DNA from: a virus
Length of the DNA: 34,782 nucleotides
Direction: 5' to 3' (one strand)
Virus record (IMG/VR): IMGVR_UViG_3300033142_001844
Span: 1 to 34,782 of that record
Every line of letters starts with the position of its first letter. The stretch's first letter is position 1. Below the pieces are notes generated by a model that made no database searches, was not told where the DNA came from, and saw only the letters and a list, made by a program, of their open reading frames with translations. The position numbers were made by a program, and so were the translations under genes. Of the stretch, positions 6,322 to 15,148 are shown piece by piece.

Positions 6322-6537
6322 ATGGGTACAAGCAGTGATTATATTCAAACAATAAAAACAGAGTGCTTTTTTTGTAGAACGGAGTTGGTAATCGAGGAGT
6401 CATCCCTTTGCCCAGTTATTCCAATAACAAGTTGCAATATTTGCTATAATAAAATAGTAGAATTAAATCCAGATATCGATATCGAGAATATGTCTTTTGT
6501 GGATATAAAAAATGATGCGAGCATTATAAAAGAATAA
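6322..6537 (+). CDS. Small Cys-rich zinc-binding candidate
   Basis: A 71-residue protein with CFFC, a third Cys in SSLC, and CNIC, in zinc-ribbon-like order (Cys-x2-Cys ... Cys-x2-Cys). The tail is acidic and hydrophobic. GAGGGG lies 5 bases before the start. It forms part of a run of small genes between endolysin and terminase; function unknown. Confidence 0.7.
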   Translation: MGTSSDYIQTIKTECFFCRTELVIEESSLCPVIPITSCNICYNKIVELNPDIDIENMSFVDIKNDASIIKE

Positions 6538-6549
6538 GGGGGCTTAAAG

Positions 6550-6825
6550 ATGAGTATTAAGAAATATAGAAAAAAACCTGTAGTAATCGAGGCAATTCAG
6601 TTATTGAATACTAAGGAGTCACTTGAAGAGTGCATTCACTTTGCTGGGGATTCTGCCAGATATTCGGACTCTACTGAGTATGATTTTACAATAGGGATTA
6701 GAACCCCTGAAGGTATGATGCAGGCTAGAGTCGGAGACTACATTATTAAGGGCGTGAAAGGTGAATTTTATCCATGTAAGCCCGATATTTTTGATATGAC
6801 TTATGAATATGAGCCTGTAAGATGA
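6550..6825 (+). CDS. Conserved phage protein with GDYIIKG motif (PGDYG-like)
   Basis: A 91-residue protein that starts with YRKKPVVIEAIQ and ends with VGDYIIKGVKGEFYPCKPDIF. Both segments are hallmarks of a small protein found in very many phages and related to the PGDYG family. Its fold is probably a small beta barrel. Its biochemical role is unknown to me. GGGG precedes the start and the next gene overlaps its stop. Confidence 0.8.
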   Translation: MSIKKYRKKPVVIEAIQLLNTKESLEECIHFAGDSARYSDSTEYDFTIGIRTPEGMMQARVGDYIIKGVKGEFYPCKPDIFDMTYEYEPVR

Positions 6826-6980
6826 GTAATTATAAGAAAAGTTATAAAAACAGGAGAAAAATTATAGTTCAACCTATTTATTCATCCCCAGTTAGAAAGT
6901 TTGGAAGTGGAAGTTTTGAATATAGAGATAAAAAGTTAACCTGGAATGATTTTTATCTTATGATGCATAAAAAGAGTTGA
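6822..6980 (+). CDS. Small basic protein, unknown
   Basis: A 52-residue, very basic and aromatic protein (SNYKKSYKNRRKIIVQPIY). Its ATG overlaps the previous stop (ATGA), and its stop is 3 bases before the terminase small subunit. The basic composition could suit nucleic-acid binding. No family is recognised. Confidence 0.55.
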   Translation: MSNYKKSYKNRRKIIVQPIYSSPVRKFGSGSFEYRDKKLTWNDFYLMMHKKS

Positions 6981-6983
6981 TTA

Positions 6984-7418
6984 GTGCCAAAAGGTAAGTA
7001 TGAAAGTCATGTTGAGCCAAGATTTAAAGAGATAGAGCACTGGAGAACCGTAGAGGGTTTAACAGAGGTGGAAATAGCCAAAATGCTAAATATAGGGTAC
7101 AGTACACTTAAGGGTTATAAAAATAAGTATCCAGCCTTTCTGGCCATGTTAAAAAGGAGTAAGATAACTCTTGTTTCTGAATTAGAAAAAAGTCTGTTTA
7201 AGTTGGCTATGGGTTTTACAGAGGATAAATATTATGCTCCAAATGTTACAGCTTTGGTTTTTGCACTTACTAATCTAGATCCTGATAACTGGTCTAGAAA
7301 TACTAAAGATGATGCTAAAACAGAAGAGCATGCAAAGAAAACACCTGCTTCAGAGGCAACAAGAAAGAAGAATTTGGATGATTTACTTAATAAAGATGTT
7401 CCAGAGTTGGAAGAATAG
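6984..7418 (+). CDS. terS: Terminase small subunit
   Basis: A 144-residue protein. Residues about 20-50 form a helix-turn-helix (LTEVEIAKMLNIGYSTLKGY) that resembles the DNA-recognition domain of phage terminase small subunits. The middle (VSELEKSLFKLAMGF ... VTALVFALTNLDPDNWS) is the helical part typical of that family, which drives oligomer rings. It recognises the packaging site and hands DNA to the large subunit encoded 750 bp downstream. The GTG start lacks a strong ribosome site. Confidence 0.8.
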   Translation: MPKGKYESHVEPRFKEIEHWRTVEGLTEVEIAKMLNIGYSTLKGYKNKYPAFLAMLKRSKITLVSELEKSLFKLAMGFTEDKYYAPNVTALVFALTNLDPDNWSRNTKDDAKTEEHAKKTPASEATRKKNLDDLLNKDVPELEE

Positions 7419-7427
7419 GGAGGAAAG

Positions 7428-7874
7428 ATGCATGAAATGAGAATTGATTATGATGAGATGTTAAATGCGCTTAAAGCTGAATTATTAAAAGTGCAGGACG
7501 ATATTGATCTTTTGATGGATAAGGGGGAAACCGAGCCAGAGCAGGGCTATAATTATGACTTCATCATGTACGATGATATGATTGATAAAAGAGTTGAACT
7601 AGAGGCTTTGATTATATCATTCAAGGAAATATGGAAAATTGTTGGATGGCCCACTGAGAAGAAAAGGATGCTAGAGTTTAATAAGGTGCACCATCCAGGG
7701 GATGCAGAAGGTGAGCTTAACTTCTGGGGCGATGACCGTTTATTGCCAGAGTATTATATGGCTGTATGCAAGATAAATAGAGCAGAAGCAAAAGAAAATG
7801 TTCAGGAAGAAAAAAACAATAATGAGTTTTTTCGTAAAAAGGGAATAGTTCGAGAGGAGAAAAAAGATGTTTAA
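7428..7874 (+). CDS. Packaging-region protein of unknown function
   Basis: A 148-residue protein between the two terminase subunits. The first half is a coiled coil (MLNALKAELLKVQDDIDLL), the middle contains IWKIVGWPTEKKRML, and the C terminus is basic and charged. GGGAGG precedes the ATG. No function can be assigned; the position suggests a DNA-packaging or head accessory role, or simply an inserted accessory gene. Confidence 0.7.
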   Translation: MHEMRIDYDEMLNALKAELLKVQDDIDLLMDKGETEPEQGYNYDFIMYDDMIDKRVELEALIISFKEIWKIVGWPTEKKRMLEFNKVHHPGDAEGELNFWGDDRLLPEYYMAVCKINRAEAKENVQEEKNNNEFFRKKGIVREEKKDV

Positions 7875-8166
7875 AACACTAGACAATGTAAATGAGATTA
7901 GTTGCTTTATTGAAGTTAACAATGATGAAAACACAATAAAATTTAAAATTCAAGATGGTCCAGTTGGTGAAAGCGGGACTAATGGGTGTCAACTTGATGA
8001 TGTTATTGCGGTGGGCAAAATGATGCTTGAGGGGCTTAATGTTGATGAGTTCAGGTGTCGTGAAAATGCAGTTGCAATCACAAAGCTTGATGAGGCCTTG
8101 ATGTGGCTAAGAAAAAGAAGAGGGGATAGAGTAAGAAGGTTTGTTGAGGGCACAAGCAAGCCTTAA
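7867..8166 (+). CDS. Tad1/Acb2-family candidate nucleotide-signal sponge
   Basis: A 99-residue protein. Residues about 8-42 are beta-rich, with the motif DGPVGESGTNGCQLDDVI; residues about 45-85 form a two-helix hairpin with FRCRENAVAITKLDEALMW, then VEGTSKP at the C terminus. In my recollection this matches proteins of the Acb2/Tad1 hairpin domain family, which bind cyclic nucleotide signals and block CBASS or Thoeris defence. The beta region plus hairpin favours the Tad1 type. It is inserted between the terminase genes and overlaps the upstream gene by 8 bases. Ligand and activity are inference. Confidence 0.6.
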   Translation: MFKTLDNVNEISCFIEVNNDENTIKFKIQDGPVGESGTNGCQLDDVIAVGKMMLEGLNVDEFRCRENAVAITKLDEALMWLRKRRGDRVRRFVEGTSKP

Positions 8167-8168
8167 CT

Positions 8169-9794
8169 ATGAAAAAAGCCGCCAAATTAAAAAAAGTAAA
8201 TAAAATAGATTATATTGAACCTAACAGGGCATATGAAATTTATAATTATTTAAAGGGGTGGTTAAATAAGTGGGATTACCTGCAAAGCATAAAAGAGGAT
8301 TACGATTTATTTCAAATAAATTCTATATATACTAAATATGCAAAAAAGTATCTACATGAAAGAAATGAGATTAGAGCTGAAATATTAGCAGATGAAAAAC
8401 TTTATGAGCAGGTTAAAGAGTTAGCTGAAAATGATTTTCTGTTTTTTATATTAATTGATGCTTTTAGTTATGATATAAATAGAGCTGATAAAGATGTTGA
8501 TGGAAGTCCAGAGCTTCCTTTTATGCCATTCCCTCATCAATTAGATTTGATTCATGTTCTGCAATATTCTAAAAAGCATGTACACATTGAAAAAGCAAGA
8601 AGACAGGGTGCAAGTGTTATTCTTGTTCATTATTTAAGATGGTTATTGATATTTGGTAAAAAGCAAATCCTTTTTACTACTCATGTAGATTTAAAGTCTT
8701 TAGATAAAGGCAAGTTAGATGTTGGTAAAAACTCAACAATGGAAAGAGTTAGATGGGGTTTAGATAAATCTTTATTTATTCCGAACGATTGGCGAGATGA
8801 GAAAAAGTATTGGAATAATAAAACAATGCTTTATAAAACAGAAGATGCACAAAAGCATACAATAACAATTGGCTCAAATCAATTAAATGGTGAAGTTTTA
8901 GGCAAAAAAACTGGTGTTGGATTTGCTGGTGATGTTTTTGCAGGTGATGAAGTTGAGGTTGTTTTTGATCTATATCCGAATCTAGCTGATACATTGATGG
9001 GTTCTTTTGCAAGTTCTGTAAATAGGGTTATTTTATATTCTACATATAGATCAATGAAGTTTCCATTTTATAAAATAAAGATGAACCAAAGCCCTAGGTG
9101 GGACTTTATAACATTAAGGTGGCAGGATAACCCGATTTGCAACAGTGATTGGTATGAAAATGAGTGTGCCAAGCTTGATAATGATAAAGTTCTTATTGCC
9201 AGAGAGCTTGATATAGACCCTACAAAAGTGAGACACGGTGTTATTTGGGGCACCATTGGAAAGCATAATTATGTTACCAATCTTGATACAAGAGGCTGGA
9301 AAAAAGTAGTCGGGGCAGATTTTGGGGGCGGTGAAAGTAATACGGCTTTTGTATTTGGCTATTGGCATCCTAAAAGAGAGGTGTTGTACTTGCATGATTT
9401 ATTAAAAACAACAGAGATGAGCGAGATTGAAATAGCTGTATATTTTAAGAAAATTGGCTACCTGGGTATAGCTGTTGTTGGTGATCAATCAGGAAGCTTT
9501 CAGGCAGCAACAGCAGGGCATGACTGGTACACCTTGCTTAAGGATGTCGGGATTAGGGTTCATGGGCTGAATTCTAATTATATGTACAGAGTTAGAGCCA
9601 GGATGAAGACAAAATTTAAGGGTAGTGAAATATTGATAAATGATAAGTGCGGGCCTCTTAAGCAGGATTTACTAGGCTATGCATATAAACATGGCAAAAT
9701 AGATAAAAATGAAGAATCCCACACTGGAGACGCTGCCTCATTTTTAGGAAAATACTTATATTTTCCAGGCTCTACAATAGGATTTATAGGGTAA
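8169..9794 (+). CDS. terL: Terminase large subunit (packaging ATPase-nuclease)
   Basis: A 541-residue motor protein that translocates DNA into the prohead and cuts it. The N-terminal ATPase carries a Walker A-like loop KARRQGAS (about residues 142-149) and an acidic Walker B candidate near FAGDEVEV. The C-terminal RNase-H-like nuclease has the expected aspartates: D384 (VGADFGGG), D439 (VVGDQSG) and D521 (HTGDAASF). Length is normal for a siphovirus TerL. It starts 2 bases after the sponge-like gene without a strong ribosome site. A 75-base gap with no gene follows. Confidence 0.93.
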   Translation: MKKAAKLKKVNKIDYIEPNRAYEIYNYLKGWLNKWDYLQSIKEDYDLFQINSIYTKYAKKYLHERNEIRAEILADEKLYEQVKELAENDFLFFILIDAFSYDINRADKDVDGSPELPFMPFPHQLDLIHVLQYSKKHVHIEKARRQGASVILVHYLRWLLIFGKKQILFTTHVDLKSLDKGKLDVGKNSTMERVRWGLDKSLFIPNDWRDEKKYWNNKTMLYKTEDAQKHTITIGSNQLNGEVLGKKTGVGFAGDVFAGDEVEVVFDLYPNLADTLMGSFASSVNRVILYSTYRSMKFPFYKIKMNQSPRWDFITLRWQDNPICNSDWYENECAKLDNDKVLIARELDIDPTKVRHGVIWGTIGKHNYVTNLDTRGWKKVVGADFGGGESNTAFVFGYWHPKREVLYLHDLLKTTEMSEIEIAVYFKKIGYLGIAVVGDQSGSFQAATAGHDWYTLLKDVGIRVHGLNSNYMYRVRARMKTKFKGSEILINDKCGPLKQDLLGYAYKHGKIDKNEESHTGDAASFLGKYLYFPGSTIGFIG

Positions 9795-9869
9795 TGTTAT
9801 GAATTTACACAAAAAAGTTGCAATATTTAATTTTACGATATATAATAAAAGCGTATTTGAGGGGAATTA

Positions 9870-11174
9870 GTGGCAGATAATAACAAAGAGCTGAAAAATC
9901 TACCAAAATATGAGCAATTAAAAATAGCATTAAAATCTTATTTGGCAATAGATAAAGCCAGGTTAGGCGCAATCATAATTGCTGCTTATAAAAGTATAGG
10001 GCAAATTGAAACACTGCCTATGCGATTTGTCACATCATTTATAGATCAACAAGCAAGTCTTTTTTCTGGTAAAATTGCAAGACAAATAAGTGGTCAAGAG
10101 GATATAATAGATTTAGATGTCTTAACAGATGCAGAAAGTGAAGCAGAAAGTTATTTTCACCTTTTTAAAAAAGCTGCTATGTTTGTTTACTTTGATAAAG
10201 ATAAAGATGAAGATGATAATGAGATATCTTTTCAGGCTTTAGATTCTACTGTTTATTTTAATGCATACAAGCAAAATAAAAGCTGGTACTACCAAAAAGA
10301 AGATTTAGTTACAGTAAGGTATACGGAAAATGAAGATAAAAGTATTAGTGTTTATAAAAAGACTGGAAAAACTCTAGAAAGCGTATTGACTGGTGATGGA
10401 AGTGATATTGTTTTTCATGATTCTGAGCAATGGCTTGATGCTGGTATAGAAGTTGATGTGATGCCTTTTGTAGAATGGTCTTACAAAAGAATTGAGACAG
10501 CAGTTTATAATGATCTTGTTGATTTAGAGCAAAATTATATAAAAGTTGTAAGCTGGGGTATCTATAATTTAGAGCCAAAACTTTTAAGTCAGATTGCTGT
10601 TGAATCTGGAATGTCTAAAGAGGAATTAAAAGGGGTTCTAACAGATTTAGGCAGAACAACAAAGGCTTTAAATCTAGGTTTAAATGATAAATTACTCTAT
10701 GTTGACTTAGGTGATGCAAAAGTTCTTGAGCAGGCATTAACAAGTTATGAAAAATTATTGACACAAAGGGCTTTGAGCTTAGGTGTTGATAAAAATGCAG
10801 TTATCCCAAGTGCTAAAGTTGAGTCTGGTACTGCAAAGATGATTGAGCTTGAATATATAAACGAAAAAAGAAATAAATATAAATTAGGTGCTAAAATATT
10901 TGAGAAAGAGATTATGAAAATTGTAGAAAAGATGACTGAAAAATCTTTTAACTATGGTGGAATTGTCTTTTTTGATAAAACTGTTGCACCAACTAAAGAA
11001 GAAGTAAGAGTTTATGCAGATGCAATGAAGGGTTCTAAATATTGGTCAGATATTCAGGCTTATGCTTTTGTACATCAATTAGATGAAGTTCAGGCAAAAA
11101 AGAAGATGCTGGAGCATGGATTACTTAATGATGATTTAAATAAAGATGATGATGAGAACATTAATGAGGAGTAG
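9870..11174 (+). CDS. Portal protein
   Basis: A 434-residue protein that directly follows the large terminase, as portal genes do. It has mixed helix/strand domains, a region resembling the portal wing (IDQQASLFSGKIARQI), and near residues 310-345 the helix region (SGTAKMIELEYINEKRNKY) typical of the portal crown-proximal helices. It should form the dodecameric vertex ring that docks terminase. GTG start with GAGGGG 5 bases upstream. It is close to the SPP1-type portals in size class; exact family uncertain. Confidence 0.8.
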   Translation: MADNNKELKNLPKYEQLKIALKSYLAIDKARLGAIIIAAYKSIGQIETLPMRFVTSFIDQQASLFSGKIARQISGQEDIIDLDVLTDAESEAESYFHLFKKAAMFVYFDKDKDEDDNEISFQALDSTVYFNAYKQNKSWYYQKEDLVTVRYTENEDKSISVYKKTGKTLESVLTGDGSDIVFHDSEQWLDAGIEVDVMPFVEWSYKRIETAVYNDLVDLEQNYIKVVSWGIYNLEPKLLSQIAVESGMSKEELKGVLTDLGRTTKALNLGLNDKLLYVDLGDAKVLEQALTSYEKLLTQRALSLGVDKNAVIPSAKVESGTAKMIELEYINEKRNKYKLGAKIFEKEIMKIVEKMTEKSFNYGGIVFFDKTVAPTKEEVRVYADAMKGSKYWSDIQAYAFVHQLDEVQAKKKMLEHGLLNDDLNKDDDENINEE

Positions 11175-11179
11175 GGAAA

Positions 11180-11740
11180 ATGCCAAAATTTAATATTGAT
11201 GGAAGTGTGGTGCCAGATGTGCCAGTAGTAGAGGCAAGCGAAGAAGTAGTTGAAGTAAAGACAGGTGTTGATGTAGCAGAGGGGGAATCCCAAACTGCTT
11301 ATATGACAATTGATCAATTCAATGAATTCAAGGTTGTTCAGGAAGGTCAGTTTAATGATCTAAAAGCTCTTTTAAAGGGTGGTGATCAGAGAGATTTTTT
11401 AAAAGATCAGCAAAAAGCAAACAATGAAAAAGAAAAGCAGCCACCTCGCGGTATGACTTCTGACGAAATGGCAGATTTTCTTGATAAAAGAGATGCTAAA
11501 AAAGAATTAAGCAAAATTAAAAAAAGCATTACTGATGATGAAAAAGAACTCTTTAAGGGGTTAGGCATGAGTCTTGATAATATGGGCAAGGATACACTTG
11601 ATGCAGTTTTAAAAGTTGCTAGAAAAAAAGGTGGTATTAAAAAGCAGAATCAAACAAGCGTTGATACATCTGTTCAGTCTACTGCATCTGCTCAGGATAG
11701 AATAAAGAAGATGGCTAAAAAAGCAAGCGGGGCAAGATGA
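11180..11740 (+). CDS. Probable scaffolding protein
   Basis: A 186-residue, highly charged, low-complexity protein between portal and capsid genes. It has an acidic, Val/Glu-rich N terminus, helical segments with many Lys/Glu, and a basic C-terminal tail (RIKKMAKKASGAR). That composition and position match phage scaffolding proteins, whose basic ends bind capsid subunits. No protease gene or catalytic motif is visible nearby. It overlaps the next gene by 4 bases. Confidence 0.6.
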   Translation: MPKFNIDGSVVPDVPVVEASEEVVEVKTGVDVAEGESQTAYMTIDQFNEFKVVQEGQFNDLKALLKGGDQRDFLKDQQKANNEKEKQPPRGMTSDEMADFLDKRDAKKELSKIKKSITDDEKELFKGLGMSLDNMGKDTLDAVLKVARKKGGIKKQNQTSVDTSVQSTASAQDRIKKMAKKASGAR

Positions 11741-12186
11741 AGAATTTACAAGCAAAAAGAAAAGGCCCTAGAAATCTTACATTTAGAAAAAGATTATATG
11801 ATCCAGATAGACCAGATAGGAAAATAGCTATACCTAAAAAGTATTTAAAAGATCCTAACTGGATAAGAATCGTTGAGCCAGAGGAGTATAAAAAAGTTTT
11901 TCCACCTTTTACGCATAGTGTTGCAGAAGAGCTAGAGGATTACGCTTGTTTTGTACATAATACACACCCTGTTTTCATGACAGGGGATTACATATTGCTA
12001 AAAGATCAGATAATAGAGCATTTTGGTGATAAATTATCTACGGTATTTCAAAAATTAAGACGCTTTGCAGATGATATCTCATATTATGAATTAATTGAAA
12101 TATGCGAAATGAATTTTGATGAAACCATTGAGATGCAAAAAGACGGTGAAACCCTTAAATTTATAAAGAAAAAGAAAGTTAGTTAG
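11737..12186 (+). CDS. Head-region protein of unknown function
   Basis: A 149-residue protein between scaffold-like and capsid genes. The N terminus is basic (QAKRKGPRNLTFRKRLYDP); the C terminus is acidic and charged. It could be a small connector or head-completion protein; I do not recognise it. ATGA-type overlap with the previous gene. Confidence 0.65.
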   Translation: MKNLQAKRKGPRNLTFRKRLYDPDRPDRKIAIPKKYLKDPNWIRIVEPEEYKKVFPPFTHSVAEELEDYACFVHNTHPVFMTGDYILLKDQIIEHFGDKLSTVFQKLRRFADDISYYELIEICEMNFDETIEMQKDGETLKFIKKKKVS

Positions 12187-12213
12187 TTGAGTGTCAATAA
12201 TGAGGAGTAATTT

Positions 12214-13224
12214 ATGACAGTTACATTATCGGTTAAACAGCTATTAGAGGGTGTAATGCTTCAGCAGTACTCTTTGTTTTTGGCTGAAATACAGGATCTG
12301 ATAGAAGTGTTATCAGAGCAAAAAATTGTGACAACGCTTGAGCGAACGGTTGTTAGAAAAATCGGGTTAGATGACAATGAAATGACCCAAAAAGATCAGT
12401 ATGGTGATTATGATGCGGCTGGATCTGCAAATTATGTAGACAGAACGTATTTAAAGGATACCTATGATATGCCTGAGCCATACACTATTGATTTTATTAT
12501 CCCTAAATCAAGATGGGTTAATTTTGGAATTACAGAGGCTATGCTTCAATTAGATAATTCTATATTAACTGAGTCTCAAATTCTTGCTTTTACAGATGGC
12601 ATTAAAGAAGAGTTTGGAAAGTTAATCAGAAAAGGTAAGCAGTTTAGAAATAATCAGGTTAGATTTTTACTTACAAACCTTGAAACATCTGCTTTAGCAT
12701 GGCAAACACCTTATGGTTTTGCTCCTGTTGATATTGCAGCAAATAGAACAACAGCTTTTTCATATACAAATGAATTTAGTGCAGCTTTAACAACTGCTCA
12801 ATATAAATTAGCTGTAAACCTTTTTGCATCTGATCAGAAAGATGGATACAATAACCCTTCTCCAATTTCTACACCTCTTATGCTTCTTCATGCTTCTAAT
12901 TTCTCATTAGCTGAAGAGATTCACCTTCCAGCTCAATCCGTGAACACTCTTTATAGAACAGCTGGTGACACCCTTTTAGAGCAAACGCAAAATGTTAAAA
13001 GTGTTGGGGTTTACGGGGATACTGTAAGTACGGCTGATTGGGTTTTACTAGGCAAAAATCATCAAATTTATAGAAAAACTATGGTTGATGCTTTTGGAAG
13101 ACCTACAAATGGTGTTAGTTTTGGAATTAAAATTACAGATAATGGTTCTCTAAAAATCTGGATGGATGATGAATCAATTATGGTTTGCGATAGTCCAGAA
13201 GATATTTTAAAAGCTGTTATATAA
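12214..13224 (+). CDS. Probable major capsid protein
   Basis: A 336-residue protein in the usual capsid position (after portal and scaffold-like genes). It has a helical N terminus, central alpha/beta regions and a segment (PLMLLHASNFSLAEEI ... SVGVYGDTVSTADWVLLG) that fits an HK97-fold P-domain, like Mu gpT-type subunits. AGGAG lies 6 bases before the ATG. A strong terminator follows the next small gene, as expected for a highly expressed capsid. Assembles the icosahedral shell. Confidence 0.75.
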   Translation: MTVTLSVKQLLEGVMLQQYSLFLAEIQDLIEVLSEQKIVTTLERTVVRKIGLDDNEMTQKDQYGDYDAAGSANYVDRTYLKDTYDMPEPYTIDFIIPKSRWVNFGITEAMLQLDNSILTESQILAFTDGIKEEFGKLIRKGKQFRNNQVRFLLTNLETSALAWQTPYGFAPVDIAANRTTAFSYTNEFSAALTTAQYKLAVNLFASDQKDGYNNPSPISTPLMLLHASNFSLAEEIHLPAQSVNTLYRTAGDTLLEQTQNVKSVGVYGDTVSTADWVLLGKNHQIYRKTMVDAFGRPTNGVSFGIKITDNGSLKIWMDDESIMVCDSPEDILKAVI

Positions 13225-13233
13225 GGAGTTACT

Positions 13234-13590
13234 ATGACTGTAAGAACTGCATTATGGGCTGGTGGTCCTAAAAAACAATCTTTGGCAATTAGTCAGGGTG
13301 CTGGAGAAACATATCAAATTACAAATACAACCGATGTATTAGAAGTCACTAATACTGGCTCTGCAATAGTGTGTTTACCAACCTGGGACGCTAAATATGT
13401 TGGTCAGGAAATCTTGGTAAAAGGTTTAACTGCAACAACTACAACTTGTACTGTAGCTGTATATCCAAGTTCTGGAGATACAATTGATGGTGCTGGAGAT
13501 GTTGTTATTGCCGTAAATATGGGTTATTTAAGAGTTATCTTCGGTAGTGTTGATGGCATTTTCATAACTGCTGGGCAATTAATCGCTTAG
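13234..13590 (+). CDS. Small beta-rich head protein, decoration candidate
   Basis: A 118-residue protein, mostly short beta strands rich in Thr/Gly/Val with no charge clusters, ending in YLRVIFGSVDGIFITAGQLIA (in part). It begins 9 bases after the capsid gene with AAGGAG upstream and is followed by a terminator, so it should be made at capsid level. That fits a head decoration or capsid-associated protein; a spike-like function is possible. Confidence 0.6.
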   Translation: MTVRTALWAGGPKKQSLAISQGAGETYQITNTTDVLEVTNTGSAIVCLPTWDAKYVGQEILVKGLTATTTTCTVAVYPSSGDTIDGAGDVVIAVNMGYLRVIFGSVDGIFITAGQLIA

Positions 13591-13603
13591 ATCTTTTTTC
13601 CCG

Positions 13604-13650
13604 TGTGGGTACTCTTTCGGGGTGCTCACATTTTTATATTTTTTATTATT
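13604..13650 (+). terminator. Rho-independent terminator after the capsid genes
   Basis: TGTGGGTACTC (13604-13614) pairs with GGGTGCTCACA (13620-13630) over 11 bp (two or three G-U pairs), loop TTTCG, followed by TTTTTATATTTTTTATT. No clear promoter lies between it and the next gene at 13659, so tail genes must be reached by readthrough or antitermination. Confidence 0.8.
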
Positions 13651-13658
13651 GGTATTAG

Positions 13659-14084
13659 ATGTTTAATTTGAAAATAGAAACAGACTTTAGTTCTTTGGAG
13701 AAGTCTTTAGCAGAGATCAAAAAAGATAAAGAATGGCTAGATATTGCAAAAAAAATAGAGAAAAAACTAAAAAGTTTAATAGCAAAATCAAAAAATATGG
13801 ATGGAAAAACTTTAAAAGATTACGCAAATTCTACCGAAATATGGAGAGAATCAAAAGGTCTTTCAACTACAGTGGACTTTAAAGTTACTGGACAAATGAT
13901 AAGGTCCATATCTGTTAAAATTGTAGATGATGGTTTTCAGGTATTTCTAAAAGGTGCAGAAAATAATAAAAAAATGATCAATATAAGTAAAAGAAAAAAC
14001 TGGACTGTTTTTAATTGGGGAAAGGAATTGATTGATGAGCTGGAAAAAGAAATCGGAGATCTTTTAGTTGAGGTCGGTTTATGA
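13659..14084 (+). CDS. Head-tail connector / virion morphogenesis protein
   Basis: A 141-residue protein. The pattern MDGKTLKDYANSTEIWRESKG, TVDFKVTGQMIRSI and KRKNWTVFNWG (short segments) resembles phage virion-morphogenesis or tail-completion proteins (gpG/gp10-like). It follows the capsid terminator, where connectors sit. The ribosome site is poor (no GGAG within 15 bases). It joins head and tail in the inferred role. Confidence 0.6.
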   Translation: MFNLKIETDFSSLEKSLAEIKKDKEWLDIAKKIEKKLKSLIAKSKNMDGKTLKDYANSTEIWRESKGLSTTVDFKVTGQMIRSISVKIVDDGFQVFLKGAENNKKMINISKRKNWTVFNWGKELIDELEKEIGDLLVEVGL

Positions 14085-14839
14085 TAATAGCAAGCACAAG
14101 TGGAACTATTAGAAAAAAGGTATTTGATGGTAAAATATATGATTATCAAAGTGAAGAAGTGGCTGCTGGCCTTTTTACTGCTACTAGTCCTGTAAGTGAA
14201 TTAAGTGTTGCTGTTGTGGATGGATATATATTGACCATTACGGGTACTTATGAAAATGGGCAGGACATATTAATAACTGGATCTGATGGTGTATCTAGAG
14301 ATAATGTTGTAAAATATGCATCTGCTACCAAAATTGAATTAGCTGAAAGATTAAATAATGTAGATGATTCAACAGTTACAGTAGCTAAAAATTATTATAG
14401 TATTGTATTTAGTTCAATTCCAGAAGGTTTATATTTTTTTGCAGATCATGAAGCTTTATTGATTAATGACACCTTTGTCAATATTCAGGTTGATGTTTCT
14501 GCAATTAAAGCAAGATATAAAAATTTTAATAATGATTCTTTAGAAATATATAATGAAGAGGCCATAAAATCAGTTTTAGCTGATTTCTCTTTCGATGCAA
14601 CATTCTACAGGATTATTGACTTAAATCAGGTTAGAGAGCTAATTATTTTAAAGATATTAACTTTTGCTGTTGCAAGTGATGATAAAGAGGGTGCACTGAA
14701 AGATTATACAGATTTTAAATTAATCATAAACAATAAGCTAAAGCTAAGCGAAGGAAAAACAATTGAAGATAAAGAGGTAGTTTTAGATCCTGATGATGAT
14801 GGTTCAGGTGGCGGAATTACATGGGGTTTAAGGGCTTAG
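14081..14839 (+). CDS. Connector/tail-region protein, unknown
   Basis: A 252-residue protein, beta-rich in the first 120 residues and helical later, with an acidic linker (VVLDPDDDGSGGGITWGLRA) at the end. It overlaps the previous gene by 4 bases and the next starts right after its stop. I do not recognise a family. The position fits head-tail joining or tail-tube assembly. Confidence 0.6.
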   Translation: MIIASTSGTIRKKVFDGKIYDYQSEEVAAGLFTATSPVSELSVAVVDGYILTITGTYENGQDILITGSDGVSRDNVVKYASATKIELAERLNNVDDSTVTVAKNYYSIVFSSIPEGLYFFADHEALLINDTFVNIQVDVSAIKARYKNFNNDSLEIYNEEAIKSVLADFSFDATFYRIIDLNQVRELIILKILTFAVASDDKEGALKDYTDFKLIINNKLKLSEGKTIEDKEVVLDPDDDGSGGGITWGLRA

Positions 14840-15148
14840 ATGAATTATACTATTGATAAATTAATTGAATTATTTAAGCTGATAAGATTCAAAAGGATTA
14901 CTGATGGTGCATTAAATGTTGAAACTTTTGAGGTAAGTGAGCGGAAAAAAACCACATTAGGAAATTACAATGATTGGATTATTGATGTTGAAGCACAATT
15001 TGCAAGCACTGATCAATATGAAAAATTATGGACTACATTAGTTGACACGCAATTTAAAAGAGCATTTAATATTGATACATTTAGATATATAAAAGAAACA
15101 AAGATTTTAGAATTAACTTTAAGAATTAGATTGCCACAGGGGGCTTAA
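14840..15148 (+). CDS. Small tail-region protein, tail terminator candidate
   Basis: A 102-residue alpha/beta protein directly upstream of the tail tube gene. Its size and place match tail terminator (gpU-like) proteins that cap the tube. Sequence similarity is not recognised, so the call rests on position. Adjacent genes abut without a gap. Confidence 0.5.
   Translation: MNYTIDKLIELFKLIRFKRITDGALNVETFEVSERKKTTLGNYNDWIIDVEAQFASTDQYEKLWTTLVDTQFKRAFNIDTFRYIKETKILELTLRIRLPQGA

Noticed and set aside
9799-9870. A 23-residue frame between terL and portal
   Set aside because: No ribosome site, no domain and it ends exactly on the portal GTG; I treat the gap as leader only.
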